NCBI GenBank assembly: GCA_964520865.1
Contig: CAZFOY010000016.1
Span: 1-58,051 of the forward strand
DNA: 58,051 nt
Reading direction: 5' to 3'
DNA from: CAVQCT01 sp964520865
Lineage (GTDB): Bacteria > Zixibacteria > MSB-5A5 > GN15 > FEB-12
Positions 41,555 to 50,039 of this stretch are shown here, piece by piece. The position numbers and the translations under genes were made by a program. The notes below the pieces were generated by a model, which made no database searches, was not told the origin of the DNA, and worked only from the letters and a program-made list of their open reading frames with translations. Numbering within the stretch: the first letter of the stretch is position 1; each line of letters opens with the position of its first letter.

Positions 41555-42352
41555 TCACATAGCCGGTTTCTCGAGCTTCTGCAGCTCGCTGACGATTACC
41601 GACGGCTCCGCCCGGACGCGATAATCGGCGCTGAGAAATGCGTACCTGACTGTGCCGGTAGTGTCGACAATGTAAGTCACGGCAAGAGGCAACTGGGTCG
41701 AGTCTGACCCGTTGTAGCCGGCCAGGTCGAGATGCCCTTGCAACTTCTCGAGCATGACTTCGGGTATGGTGTATACGATCTTGTATTCCGAGGCGACCCG
41801 ATTGCCGACATCGCTAAGCACGGTGAAGTTCAACGTGTCTTTCTCGGCGGTGGAGATGGAGCTATCCGGAAGCTGAGGGCTGATAGCTACGAGGGTAGCG
41901 CCGAGGCTCTTGATTTGGGGCGCGACCTTGGTCATCGCTCGCAACTGAAGGTTGCAGTAGGGGCACCAACCACCTCGGTACCAGATGATGACCACAGGTC
42001 CGGACTTGAGCAAGTCGGAGAGCCGGACCGTATCACCCTTGATATCGGGAAGACTAAAATCAGGTGCCATCTGACCTTCGTGAATAGCCTGTTCGAGTAT
42101 CCCCGATTCCTTGATTTCTTTGACACCTTCTTCGAAGGCGGATACCGTTGCCTGCGGGGCGTTCTTGAGCCATTCGGCGTTATGATTCTGAAGTTGCGAA
42201 GTCAGGGTTTCCCCTTCGCTCTGGGTCATCGCTTTCTGATCGGCCTGTTCCTGCGATTGCTTTTTCGAACAGCCACCGATGAGCAGCACGCCGATTGCCA
42301 ATGTCGTAAGTGCGAGGAAGATTACAGTGTGGCGGAGAGAACTTGTCTGCAT
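41555..42352 (-). CDS. Peroxiredoxin-like (AhpC/TSA) lipoprotein
   Basis: The ATG at 42352, with AAGGTGA upstream, gives 265 residues beginning MQTSSLRHTVIFLALTTLAI and lipobox LIGGC, so the protein is membrane anchored outside the cytoplasm. A helical linker follows (about 30-85). The thioredoxin-fold domain has PDFSLPDIKGDTVRLSDLL and the redox site WYRGGWCPYCNLQLRAM (CxxC), typical of the PRX-like group of the AhpC/TSA superfamily. It probably reduces peroxides or protein disulfides in the periplasm. An in-frame frame extends 32 codons upstream but lacks a signal-compatible start. Confidence 0.87.
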   Translation of the reverse strand: MQTSSLRHTVIFLALTTLAIGVLLIGGCSKKQSQEQADQKAMTQSEGETLTSQLQNHNAEWLKNAPQATVSAFEEGVKEIKESGILEQAIHEGQMAPDFSLPDIKGDTVRLSDLLKSGPVVIIWYRGGWCPYCNLQLRAMTKVAPQIKSLGATLVAISPQLPDSSISTAEKDTLNFTVLSDVGNRVASEYKIVYTIPEVMLEKLQGHLDLAGYNGSDSTQLPLAVTYIVDTTGTVRYAFLSADYRVRAEPSVIVSELQKLEKPAM

Positions 42353-42443
42353 AGTCAAATCACCTTCCATTGGTTTGTTCTCTTTTGCGGAACTCTTATC
42401 ACGTTTTTTCAACATCGGCCCGAAAGGATAGTTCCTCCTTTGG

Positions 42444-42477
42444 ACCAAAACAAGAGCCGGCTCTGAACGAGCCGGCT
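42444..42477 (-). terminator. Intrinsic terminator of the OPT transporter gene
   Basis: AGCCGGCTC (42455-42463) and GAGCCGGCT (42469-42477) form a 9-bp stem. On the minus strand TTGTTTTGG follows, a usable U-tract. Confidence 0.7.
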
Positions 42478-42508
42478 TCGTATCTGTAGCGTATTGTTCC
42501 TCCCCGGG

Positions 42509-44485
42509 TCAACTTCCTTTCTTCTCGAACCCTCGATAGGCCAGCCAACCCATGAGGATGGCCAGTCCGAAGAACATGATCAGGGAAAGCCAGGGACCGA
42601 AGGCTCCGGTCAGGGTCGCCATCATGCCGTCGTGCGCGTCGTAGAAGTGCTCGTACGAAGCCCAGGTGCCGATAAAGAATGCGACCAGAACGCCGATCAG
42701 CGCATCCCCTGCAACCAACCCTGAAGCGAACAAGATCCCGTGTTCGTTCCTCGATTTGAAGTTCGATTCCTTGCTGATCTTCTTGATAAACCAGGCGATC
42801 AGTCCACCCGTCATGATAGGAGTGGAGAGCGAGAGGGGAAGGTACAGCCCGATTGCAAACGGGAGTGACGAGACGCCGAGCAACTCAACCGCAAGCGCAA
42901 TCATGCCGCCGACAATAATCGGCAGCCAGGGAAGATTCGCATTCATAACTCCCATCACTACCGTTGCCATCACATTCGCCTGGGGGGCGAGTAAGGGAGG
43001 TCGGTCGGTTGCCCCGGGAACGAATCCGAATGCCTGGTTCAGGAAGTAGACGGTGAAGCCCATGGCGATCGCCGGGAAGAACAAACCAACGAATTCAGTT
43101 AACTGCTGTTTCCACGGAGTCGCCCCAAGCAGGTATCCGGTCTTAAGATCCTGTGCGATGTCGCCCGAGAGGCAGACGGCAATACAGACAATCGTGCCAA
43201 CCGACATAACGGTGACCATTCCGGTTACCCCGGAAACGCCGAAATACAGAAGAATAAGCGAGGTCACCAGCAAGGTGGCTATCGTCATTCCGGAAACCGG
43301 GGAAGAAGAAGATCCGACAATGCCGACGATTCTTGCGGCAACGACAACGAAGAAGAAACCGAACAGCACCGCCATAACGACACCAAGAAAATGCAGGTCG
43401 GTATTCGGCAGTGCCCAGATTATTACAATGCATGCGAGAATGCCGAGGAGGACCCATTTCATTGGGACATCTCTATCGGTGCGCGGAATGTTAGCGGCTT
43501 CGTGCTTGGAGCCAATCAGTTCTCCGAACCCCTTACCGAACGATGAAACGATCGTCGGGAACGACTTGATCAGTGAAACGAACCCGCCCAATGCGACCGC
43601 ACCGACGCCGAGATACTTGATATAGAAGTCACGAAGTTGATCCGGGCTCATGTCCGATAAAGGAATCGTGCCGGGCGAGATGATCGTGCCCGGGATCTGG
43701 TGACCTATGAAAGACAGCAACGGACCGATTCCGAGATAGCCCAGAACTGCCCCCGAAAGCATGAGCGCGGAGATTTGCGGCCCGATAATATAGCCCACAC
43801 CGAGAAGTGCCGGGGTGGCGTCGACTCCGATCGTGCCGCCTTTCAATATCCCCTTGAAGTCGTAGTTGACCGACTCCGACCAGGTCTTGAGCATATTCAT
43901 AAGAACTTTGTAAAGGGCACCAAGTCCGATTCCGGTGAAGACCATCTTGGCTTTTCCGCCCCCTTCGTCCCCCGCGATAATAATCTCCGCACACGCGGTA
44001 CCTTCCGGAAACGCCAGCTTGCCGTGCTCCCGGTCGACCAGGTATTTCCTCAACGGAATCATCATGAGGATACCGAGCGCACCTCCCAGCATGGACAGCC
44101 AGAAGATCTGCATCTTTGTAATGTCATGGTGATAACCCGAAGCTACGAGGGTTTGATTGGCGCTCCAGATAAAGAAGGCCGGGATCGTGAAGATGATTCC
44201 GGCGGCAAGTGATTCACCCGCCGAGCCGATCGTCTGGACGATGTTGTTTTCAAGGACGGTGACTTTCTTGAAGAACAATCTCAGAACAGCCATAGAGATC
44301 ACGGCGGCCGGAATGGAGGCAGAGACGGTCATGCCGAATTTGAGTCCCAGGTACGCATTGGCCACACCGAAAACGACGGAAATGATCGAGCCGAGAATGA
44401 TCGTCTTCCAGGTGACTTCAGCCATGCTTTGACCGGCCGAGACGAACGGTTTGAAAGCCTGTTGGTCCTGCTGTTGCTGTTCCAC
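42509..44485 (-). CDS. OPT-family oligopeptide transporter
   Basis: The 658-residue protein has about 15-16 membrane segments and belongs to the OPT superfamily, proton-coupled importers of small peptides or peptide-like siderophores. Family blocks include LGLKFGMTVSASIPAAVIS (about residue 47-65), REHGKLAFPEGTACAEII near 150 and GGMIALAVELLGVSSLPFAIG near the end. It starts at GTG with GGAGGT close upstream. A CRP-type palindrome lies about 150 bases before the start, and a weak promoter with TTGACA at 44557-44552 is between. Peptide uptake fits the secreted peptidases (M28, C69) in the window. Confidence 0.92.
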   Translation of the reverse strand: MEQQQQDQQAFKPFVSAGQSMAEVTWKTIILGSIISVVFGVANAYLGLKFGMTVSASIPAAVISMAVLRLFFKKVTVLENNIVQTIGSAGESLAAGIIFTIPAFFIWSANQTLVASGYHHDITKMQIFWLSMLGGALGILMMIPLRKYLVDREHGKLAFPEGTACAEIIIAGDEGGGKAKMVFTGIGLGALYKVLMNMLKTWSESVNYDFKGILKGGTIGVDATPALLGVGYIIGPQISALMLSGAVLGYLGIGPLLSFIGHQIPGTIISPGTIPLSDMSPDQLRDFYIKYLGVGAVALGGFVSLIKSFPTIVSSFGKGFGELIGSKHEAANIPRTDRDVPMKWVLLGILACIVIIWALPNTDLHFLGVVMAVLFGFFFVVVAARIVGIVGSSSSPVSGMTIATLLVTSLILLYFGVSGVTGMVTVMSVGTIVCIAVCLSGDIAQDLKTGYLLGATPWKQQLTEFVGLFFPAIAMGFTVYFLNQAFGFVPGATDRPPLLAPQANVMATVVMGVMNANLPWLPIIVGGMIALAVELLGVSSLPFAIGLYLPLSLSTPIMTGGLIAWFIKKISKESNFKSRNEHGILFASGLVAGDALIGVLVAFFIGTWASYEHFYDAHDGMMATLTGAFGPWLSLIMFFGLAILMGWLAYRGFEKKGS

Positions 44486-44631
44486 TCTACCTCCGGGTTT
44501 GATCCAATTGTTTGTGATAAGTGCTCTAAAGAATGGATGTGACTCGTTTTATGTCAAGCGTTTAGTTCCGACGCGCCGTCGACGGGGAGAGGCCTTCGCA
44601 GACGCCGTTTCTCACGTTCCTTTGTGTCGAA

Positions 44632-44647
44632 TGTGAAAGGAATCACA
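44632..44647. promoter_or_regulatory. CRP/FNR-family operator upstream of the OPT transporter
   Basis: TGTGA-AAGGAA-TCACA matches both CRP half-sites exactly. It lies about 150 bases upstream of the OPT start, and no other gene begins nearer. Confidence 0.6.
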
Positions 44648-44864
44648 CGCGGCCCTCCGGGTTGAACGAATCGCGCAGTTTGTGCGTCATATTTGATGGA
44701 AATTCTTCCTCCCAAATTGTTAAAAACGTGTAAAACGGGAACGAACTGGCGAGAATAGTTGTACAACATTTACAGGTGGGAGAAGGTCCTGCCGACATCG
44801 TGGGAACGACAGGGCACATTTGAGGATTGTATCGTCGCAATATCTGTAGGAGTAAGAAAAAATC

Positions 44865-44893
44865 TTGACAATGTTTAACATGCTTTCTATTTT
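44865..44893 (+). promoter_or_regulatory. Promoter of the T9SS cargo gene
   Basis: TTGACA (44865-44870), a 17-base spacer and TATTTT (44888-44893). The predicted +1 near 44900 leaves an unusually long leader of about 170 bases before the start codon. Confidence 0.55.
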
Positions 44894-45072
44894 GTTACCG
44901 AGGAAATAGTTAGCCGTTCGACACGCGATATTAATTCACAGAGTAACTTTCAGAAGAAAACAATTTCGTATTTTCGTATTACGGATGAAATAGCTGTCAT
45001 GTGTCCGCAGTCAATGGAGTGTACTTACATGGCAGCAGACGAAGCAACACAAACCCGTTGAGGAGGTGAACC

Positions 45073-45894
45073 TTGACAAAACGTCTTAACCTGATTCTCG
45101 TCGTCGCTGTCGCGCTATTGGTGCCTTCGATGATTCTCGCCGGCACCAACACGTTTGGCGTGGGCAAAGCTGTCGCCAAACAAGCCGATAACGGAGCCGC
45201 GAACGTTGTGGTTGTACCTCTGGAAATCAGCAATGACGTCCCGCTTGCCGGTCTCGATATTCCGCTTTCGTTCTCTGAGGGAGTCACACTGAAGAAGGTC
45301 GACTTTACCGATACCCGCGTGTCGTATTTCGACTTTAAAGTAGCAAACATCAATAATGACAAGCATACTGTCGTTATCGGATTGCTGCCTCAGTTCTCTC
45401 CGGCGTCGAAACCGGATCTTGAAGCTGGCAATGGAGTTATTGCCAATCTGGTGTTTGAGGTGACTGATCCGGCCGTCAAAGATGTCAACATCAAGACTGT
45501 CGAAATGAAGAGCCCGAACCATCAGCTGACTTTCGTGTCTCACAATACGAAGGACAACAGTCTGATTACCACCAGACCGGAGTTCGCCGGTGTCAACGTG
45601 GCACTGTCAAACGTGGCGAACGGACTTCCGGACAAGTTTGCCCTCGCGCAGAACTATCCGAACCCGTTCAACCCGACGACCCAGATCTCCTTTGACCTGC
45701 CGGTAGCCGCCAAGGTAACGCTTGACGTCTACAATGTGCTTGGACAGAGAGTATCGACGCTGGTCGATGACAATCTGGAAGCCGGCACGCACGTCGTCAC
45801 TTTCGACGGCGCGAGCTATGCCAGTGGCGTCTACTTCTATCATATTTCGGCTGACAATTTCTCACAGACTAAGAAAATGGTCATGCTGAAGTAA
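45073..45894 (+). CDS. Secreted protein with type IX secretion C-terminal sorting domain
   Basis: The 273-residue protein starts at TTG with a strong GAGGAGGTGA and a signal peptide (LNLILVVAVALLVPSMILA). The central part (about 40-170, VVVPLEISNDVPLAGLDIPL, VIANLVFEVTD) resembles a cohesin-type beta domain. From about residue 185 comes FALAQNYPNPFNPTTQISF and the ending SGVYFYHISADNFSQTKKMV, a type A T9SS sorting domain (FlgD-like Ig fold). The protein should cross the outer membrane and be surface attached or released. No T9SS machinery is in the window. Strong ribosome-binding site, long leader and strong terminator suggest high expression. Confidence 0.88.
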   Translation: MTKRLNLILVVAVALLVPSMILAGTNTFGVGKAVAKQADNGAANVVVVPLEISNDVPLAGLDIPLSFSEGVTLKKVDFTDTRVSYFDFKVANINNDKHTVVIGLLPQFSPASKPDLEAGNGVIANLVFEVTDPAVKDVNIKTVEMKSPNHQLTFVSHNTKDNSLITTRPEFAGVNVALSNVANGLPDKFALAQNYPNPFNPTTQISFDLPVAAKVTLDVYNVLGQRVSTLVDDNLEAGTHVVTFDGASYASGVYFYHISADNFSQTKKMVMLK

Positions 45895-45964
45895 GTGTAA
45901 AGTAGCTAATGTGACGATTAGTACAGCGATGTAAGTCGTAGATAAAGTTCAATAAAGTATTCCG

Positions 45965-46002
45965 GAGCCCTTTCCTTTGAAGCGGGAAAGGGCTCATTTT
46001 TT
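45965..46002 (+). terminator. Intrinsic terminator of the T9SS cargo gene
   Basis: GAGCCCTTTCC (45965-45975) pairs with GGAAAGGGCTC (45985-45995), followed by ATTTTTT. Confidence 0.92.
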
Positions 46003-46257
46003 GCCCCAAATCAATTCCTGCGCCGATTTATCGACAAATCCTGCGAAAATGGACGATGCGACCGGATCTTAAGACCGCTCTCGCATAGTAACCTCTTGTA
46101 GTTACACGTGTTACGTGATCAGCTCTGCTTCGGCACGCTATTTGTTTGTATTTAACGTATTCCGGGACGCTACGGCGGTCCGCAACCTGCCCGAAAAGAC
46201 TGGATAGCTTTATTGGCGGTTGAGCTATTGAGTTTGTCCTGGATGGTGAGGAGAGAG
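46003..46257 (+). other. Non-coding stretch ending in its own terminator
   Basis: About 255 bases without a credible gene, between two plus-strand terminators. It holds small inverted repeats (ATGCGA/TCGCAT at 46055-46086; GTAAC/GTTAC at 46088-46105) and an ACACGTGT palindrome. I could not find a convincing promoter. A transcript seems likely because a terminator with a U-tract follows. Confidence 0.35.
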
Positions 46258-46291
46258 AAGGTCTCAACTTTTGTTGGGACCTTTTGTTTTG
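46258..46291 (+). terminator. Orphan intrinsic terminator
   Basis: AAGGTCTCAAC (46258-46268) and GTTGGGACCTT (46273-46283) pair over 11 positions with one wobble, followed by TTGTTTTG. The plus-strand gene before it already has a terminator at 45965. Confidence 0.75.
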
Positions 46292-46304
46292 CATGGATTC
46301 CGGA

Positions 46305-47327
46305 CTATCTGATGACCACTTGCTGAAGATCTTCATCCCGGGCGGGCGGAACGGTGACTGCCGTATCTGAACCATCCATAACCGTGATCGATACCTCAGG
46401 AAGATGTTTGGCCGCGGTATAGCGGGCGGTGATCATCGCCGCTTTCTGCAAATTCCCTTCGCTGGTATCGCCGATCACGAGCGTTACCGGCGACCCGACT
46501 CCGAGCGCTTCCAAATGTACATGCTCAGGTTTTCGAAGCGACAGCAGCTGCTTGTTCTCGCTCTCGTCTCGTCCGACGATTACCTTGGTCCGGCTGTCGA
46601 TCCGGAAGTGCCTCCCTACCCGCAGCAAGTTAAGGTCATCGAATGTCAATCTCCCGGTGTGGGCGAGCAGGTCTCGGAGTCGGTTGGAATAGCCTGCATC
46701 GGTCAGCAGGCATCCGGAGGCCGGTGACGGGTAATCATCGAGGCCGAATTCCGCGGCCAGCTCAAGTTGGCGTTTTCGGCTGCGTCCCTGGATGCCTTCC
46801 AGTTTGTCGCGGTCGAGCATACCGTTTAGTTCAGGCTCGGTCGGGGGGAGTAGCTTGGCCGACATCGGGCGGACCAGTTTGCCCCGGAGCTTGGTTTCTT
46901 TCTCGATCAGGTTCATCTTGTTCCGCACCTGCGACATTGGACGCTGCCCCATGACTTCGCCGGTAATAATGAAGTCGGCGTTAATCATCTCCATAAATTC
47001 TTTTGCTTCGTTCAGCATCAGGATGCGGCAGTCGGTGCAGACGTTCATATTTTTGCCGCGACCGAAGCGGGGATTCTCGACAATGTCGACGAACTTCTGG
47101 CCAAGGTGCATGAGCTTAACATTAAATCCAAATTTCTCAGCAGCCGGGTAGGGGTTCGATCCGCACGAAGAGCGGTCGCCGAGATCGCATCCGAAATGGG
47201 TCATGAAGGTCAGCGCCGTGACCTCGATGTTCTGCCGGAGCATGAGCAGGATAGCAAGTGCGGAATCGAGTCCGCCGGAGAAGAGGGCGACCGCATGGCC
47301 GCGTTTTTCGTGTGTATTGTTGTACAT
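46305..47327 (-). CDS. PP-loop tRNA-thiolation-like enzyme with NFACT-R-type C-terminus
   Basis: The protein (340 residues from the ATG at 47327) has an adenine-nucleotide alpha-hydrolase domain with the PP-loop LFSGGLDSALA and a CxxC in NVCTDCRILMLNEA. It resembles the ThiI/MnmA-related proteins often annotated as tRNA 2-thiouridylate methyltransferase-like. The C-terminal part (from about 215, GRLTFDDLNLLRVGRHFRI...IVGRDESENKQLLSL) looks like the NFACT-R RNA-binding domain. Activation and sulfur transfer on an RNA base is the likely role, with the exact base unknown. The frame can start at TTG 47381, but a -10-like TATACT between the two makes 47327 more likely; no good ribosome-binding site is seen. 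Confidence 0.78.
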   Translation of the reverse strand: MYNNTHEKRGHAVALFSGGLDSALAILLMLRQNIEVTALTFMTHFGCDLGDRSSCGSNPYPAAEKFGFNVKLMHLGQKFVDIVENPRFGRGKNMNVCTDCRILMLNEAKEFMEMINADFIITGEVMGQRPMSQVRNKMNLIEKETKLRGKLVRPMSAKLLPPTEPELNGMLDRDKLEGIQGRSRKRQLELAAEFGLDDYPSPASGCLLTDAGYSNRLRDLLAHTGRLTFDDLNLLRVGRHFRIDSRTKVIVGRDESENKQLLSLRKPEHVHLEALGVGSPVTLVIGDTSEGNLQKAAMITARYTAAKHLPEVSITVMDGSDTAVTVPPARDEDLQQVVIR

Positions 47328-47503
47328 CAGTAGCTTGCCAGAGTTGTTGTTCGCTTCAGGTCTTAGTATAACGAATGACAAAGGGCTTGTCTTTGACTAT
47401 TTTTCCGCTTATTATTTCATTCCTGACAAACTTCATGTAAAGTAAGGCGTTATAGCGAAGGAACGCCTGTGCCACAAGAAAGGACCGCCCCATTTTCGCG
47501 CTC

Positions 47504-48277
47504 TTGAGCCGAGGCCTGAAGCACTTTGCGTACGTTACGCAAAGCATATTCATTTTCTCCCTTCGAATGATCGGCGGATTATTCAGCCGCCCATTCTACA
47601 TGATGGAGACAAGGGAGCAGATGTACATAATAGGCATCGGCTCGCTCTACCTGGTGGCGCTGACCGGTATCTTTGCCGGCCAGGGATTCGCGCTCGCCTT
47701 CTCGGTCGAACTGGCGGATTTTGGAGCCAAGGACTACCTCGGCCGGATTCTCTCGATCGCAATTCTCCGTGAACTTGGACCGGTCCTTACCGCGCTGATG
47801 ATTGCCGCAAGAGTGGCCGCCGGTATAACCGCAGAACTCGGCGCGATGAAGGCGTCGAATCAGCTTGATGCCATGGTAGCGTTCGGCATCGATCCGATCA
47901 AGAAACTTGCCGTCCCGAGGCTCATATCTTTGATGGTCATGGTTCCGGCCCTGACCGTGGCGTGCGACGCGATCGCCCTGTTCGGCGGATACATCGTCGC
48001 ATTGCTCATAGCGCATGTGACGTCCACCATGTATTGGACCGCGGTCAGGGATCGATTGGTATTCGGGAATATGTTTGTCGGACTGATTAAACCGGTGGCG
48101 TTCTCATTTGTCATTGCATTTGTTTCATGCTACAAGGGATTCGCCGCCGAGGGAGGGACGAAAGGAGTTGGCCGTGCTACGACCGAGTCGGTCGTCCTCT
48201 CGTCGATTTCGATTCTCGTGGTTAACTTCCTTATTACTAAACTGGTGTTCTCCCTCATCAAAGGCTGGCTGCTATGA
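47504..48277 (+). CDS. mlaE: Lipid-transport ABC permease, MlaE family
   Basis: The 257-residue protein is the permease of an MCE-type phospholipid transporter. It has about five membrane segments and the family block REQMYIIGIGSLYLVALTGIF, then AILRELGPVLTALMIAARVA with the conserved ELGPVL motif, and AELGAMKASNQLDAM before the conserved coupling loop. It starts at TTG with a poor ribosome-binding site. The stop overlaps the ATG of the ATPase gene (ATGA). With mlaF and mlaD it forms a complex in the inner membrane moving lipids between inner and outer membranes. Confidence 0.92.
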   Translation: MSRGLKHFAYVTQSIFIFSLRMIGGLFSRPFYMMETREQMYIIGIGSLYLVALTGIFAGQGFALAFSVELADFGAKDYLGRILSIAILRELGPVLTALMIAARVAAGITAELGAMKASNQLDAMVAFGIDPIKKLAVPRLISLMVMVPALTVACDAIALFGGYIVALLIAHVTSTMYWTAVRDRLVFGNMFVGLIKPVAFSFVIAFVSCYKGFAAEGGTKGVGRATTESVVLSSISILVVNFLITKLVFSLIKGWLL

Positions 48278-49050
48278 TCGAGCTTAAGCACGTTTCGTTC
48301 GCCTATACCGACAAACCGGTGCTGGAGGATGTCTCGTTTGTGGTGGAGACGGGCGAATCCTGCATAATCATGGGACCCTCGGGCTCCGGCAAATCGACCA
48401 TCCTCAGACTCATTCTCGGGTTAAACTGCCCGCAGTCGGGAGAGATACATGTCGACGGGCAGAATATCTGTCGCATGAAGGAAAAGGAGAAGCGGGAAAT
48501 CAGGAAGAAAATCGGCATGGTCTTTCAGGATGGTGCCCTGTTCGATTCCCTCTCCGTGTGGGAAAACGTCGGCTATTATCTCCTTGAACATACCGATATG
48601 CCGATCGAAGAAGTTGGCGCGAAGGCGGTCGAGATGCTCGGATTCGTCGGGCTCGATGCCGACGAGATCATGGATAAACTCCCGGAGCAGCTGTCGGGAG
48701 GTATGCAGCGAAGAGTCGCTATCGGCAGAGCTCTTCTGTCCACCGATCCCACCGTGATGCTTTACGACGAACCGACGACCGGGCTCGATCCGCAGTCGAC
48801 CGAGAACGTTTTGACCTTGATCGAGAAGCTCAAAGAGGAACGACACATCTCTACCATAGTGGTGACCCACCAGATTGCTGACGCCATCTCGATCGCCGAT
48901 CGATTCGTGGTAATTCTCGAAGGCAAGGTGGCGTTCGACGGTGATCTCGATGGTCTGAGGGATTCGCCCCATCAGGGAGTCCGGGCGTTTTTGGCCCCGT
49001 TCGAGGGTTCGTTCGGGCTGGTTGCGAAACGTAAGTTCATAAGTTTGTGA
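48274..49050 (+). CDS. mlaF: Lipid-transport ABC ATPase, MlaF family
   Basis: The 258-residue ATPase drives the Mla complex. It contains IMGPSGSGKST (Walker A), LSGGMQRRVAIGRAL (signature), VMLYDEPTTGLDP (Walker B) and VVTHQIADAI (H-loop). The Q-loop is in GMVFQDGALFDSLSVWENV, the FDS-type sequence typical of MlaF. It overlaps mlaE by 4 bases and precedes mlaD by 42 bases. Confidence 0.94.
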   Translation: MIELKHVSFAYTDKPVLEDVSFVVETGESCIIMGPSGSGKSTILRLILGLNCPQSGEIHVDGQNICRMKEKEKREIRKKIGMVFQDGALFDSLSVWENVGYYLLEHTDMPIEEVGAKAVEMLGFVGLDADEIMDKLPEQLSGGMQRRVAIGRALLSTDPTVMLYDEPTTGLDPQSTENVLTLIEKLKEERHISTIVVTHQIADAISIADRFVVILEGKVAFDGDLDGLRDSPHQGVRAFLAPFEGSFGLVAKRKFISL

Positions 49051-49092
49051 AAAGTGAATCTTCAGTTAGTATAGGATATAGAGGCTAATGAT

Positions 49093-50028
49093 ATGAAGCG
49101 AACCACGGTTGTCAAATGGGGCAGTCTCAAGATCGGTCTGCTGCTCACGGTTGTTATCGTGATACTGATGTGGGCGTCGTTGAGCGGAGGGGGAACCTCG
49201 ATTTTCGAATCCAAAGGGAAGTTCGTCTGCTACTTCAGGAATGTCGAAGGACTGGTCGCCGGATCACCGATCTGGATGTCCGGAGTCGAGGTCGGCAATG
49301 TCAAGTCGGTCCAGTTCGTGAATCTTGACTCTCTGCGGCAAGTCAAGGTGGTCTGCCGTGTCAAGAGAGATATCTGGAACCGGTTGACCTCCGGCGCGCG
49401 CGTTCAGCTGGGAACGATCGGTTTTCTCGGTGACAAATATATCGAGATAATTCCCGGTATGGAACCCGGCACGCCGATCAAAGAAATGGCTGTGATCAAA
49501 ACTCGCGATGCTGGGAGCGCGTCTCGCGTATTCGAGGCAGGAGAACATGCCATCAACGACGCGAAGGGGATAGTCTTGCGCCTCGACACCCTCTTCGCCC
49601 GTATGAATGCCGGCAAAGGCACTCTCGGGAAGATGGCTACCGATGACCGGATGTACAATGAAATGGTAGTGCTGCTGTCGAAACTGACCGTTCTGACTAC
49701 CGAATTACAGAAAAATCAGGGAGCGATCACTTCATCAATCGAGAAAACTTCGAACTCGGTAGAAAGTCTGAGTCGGAAGGTCGACGAAAACACCGGAACG
49801 ATCGGCCGGCTCGTCAACGATCCGCAGCTCTACGACAACCTGGTTATGTCAACAGCGAAGCTTGACACGATCCTTCAGAAGATGAATCAGGCTCAAGGCA
49901 GCCTGGGCCTGCTCGTAAACGATACCGGATTGTATGTGGAAATGACCAATCTGATGGCCCGGATGAATACGTTGGTGACAGATATTCAGGACAACCCGAG
50001 GAAATACTTCAAATTCAGCGTGTTCTAA
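49093..50028 (+). CDS. mlaD: MCE-domain lipid-binding protein, MlaD family
   Basis: The 311-residue protein has one N-terminal membrane anchor (about 10-28, LKIGLLLTVVIVILMWASL) and the MCE domain (about 38-120, FRNVEGLVAGSPIWMSGVEV, GFLGDKYIEIIPG), which forms a hexameric ring binding lipids in the periplasm. The remaining 180 residues are mostly helical with repeated heptad-like and Asn/Thr-rich segments (ILQKMNQAQGSLGLLVND, TIGRLVNDPQLYDN), a longer tail than E. coli MlaD, as in other phyla. No MlaB or MlaC homologue is seen nearby. Confidence 0.92.
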   Translation: MKRTTVVKWGSLKIGLLLTVVIVILMWASLSGGGTSIFESKGKFVCYFRNVEGLVAGSPIWMSGVEVGNVKSVQFVNLDSLRQVKVVCRVKRDIWNRLTSGARVQLGTIGFLGDKYIEIIPGMEPGTPIKEMAVIKTRDAGSASRVFEAGEHAINDAKGIVLRLDTLFARMNAGKGTLGKMATDDRMYNEMVVLLSKLTVLTTELQKNQGAITSSIEKTSNSVESLSRKVDENTGTIGRLVNDPQLYDNLVMSTAKLDTILQKMNQAQGSLGLLVNDTGLYVEMTNLMARMNTLVTDIQDNPRKYFKFSVF

Positions 50029-50039
50029 ACGACGCCGGT

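Larger units (their letters stand above)
44486..45072. other. Gene-free stretch between the OPT transporter and the T9SS cargo gene
   Basis: About 590 bases without a supported gene. It contains the OPT ribosome-binding site (GGAGGT), a possible OPT promoter -35, the CRP-type site at 44632-44647 and the plus-strand promoter at 44865-44893. The open frames in it are short and unlike proteins. Confidence 0.7.

Noticed and set aside
46088..46118. GTAAC/GTTAC repeats and ACACGTGT palindrome as an attachment site or operator
   Set aside because: Short, imperfect and without a neighbouring integrase or regulator; xerD at 34605 has the character of a housekeeping gene.
47379..47381. TTG start for the PP-loop enzyme
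   Set aside because: The extra 18 residues do not look like the family and a -10-like TATACT lies between this codon and the ATG at 47327.
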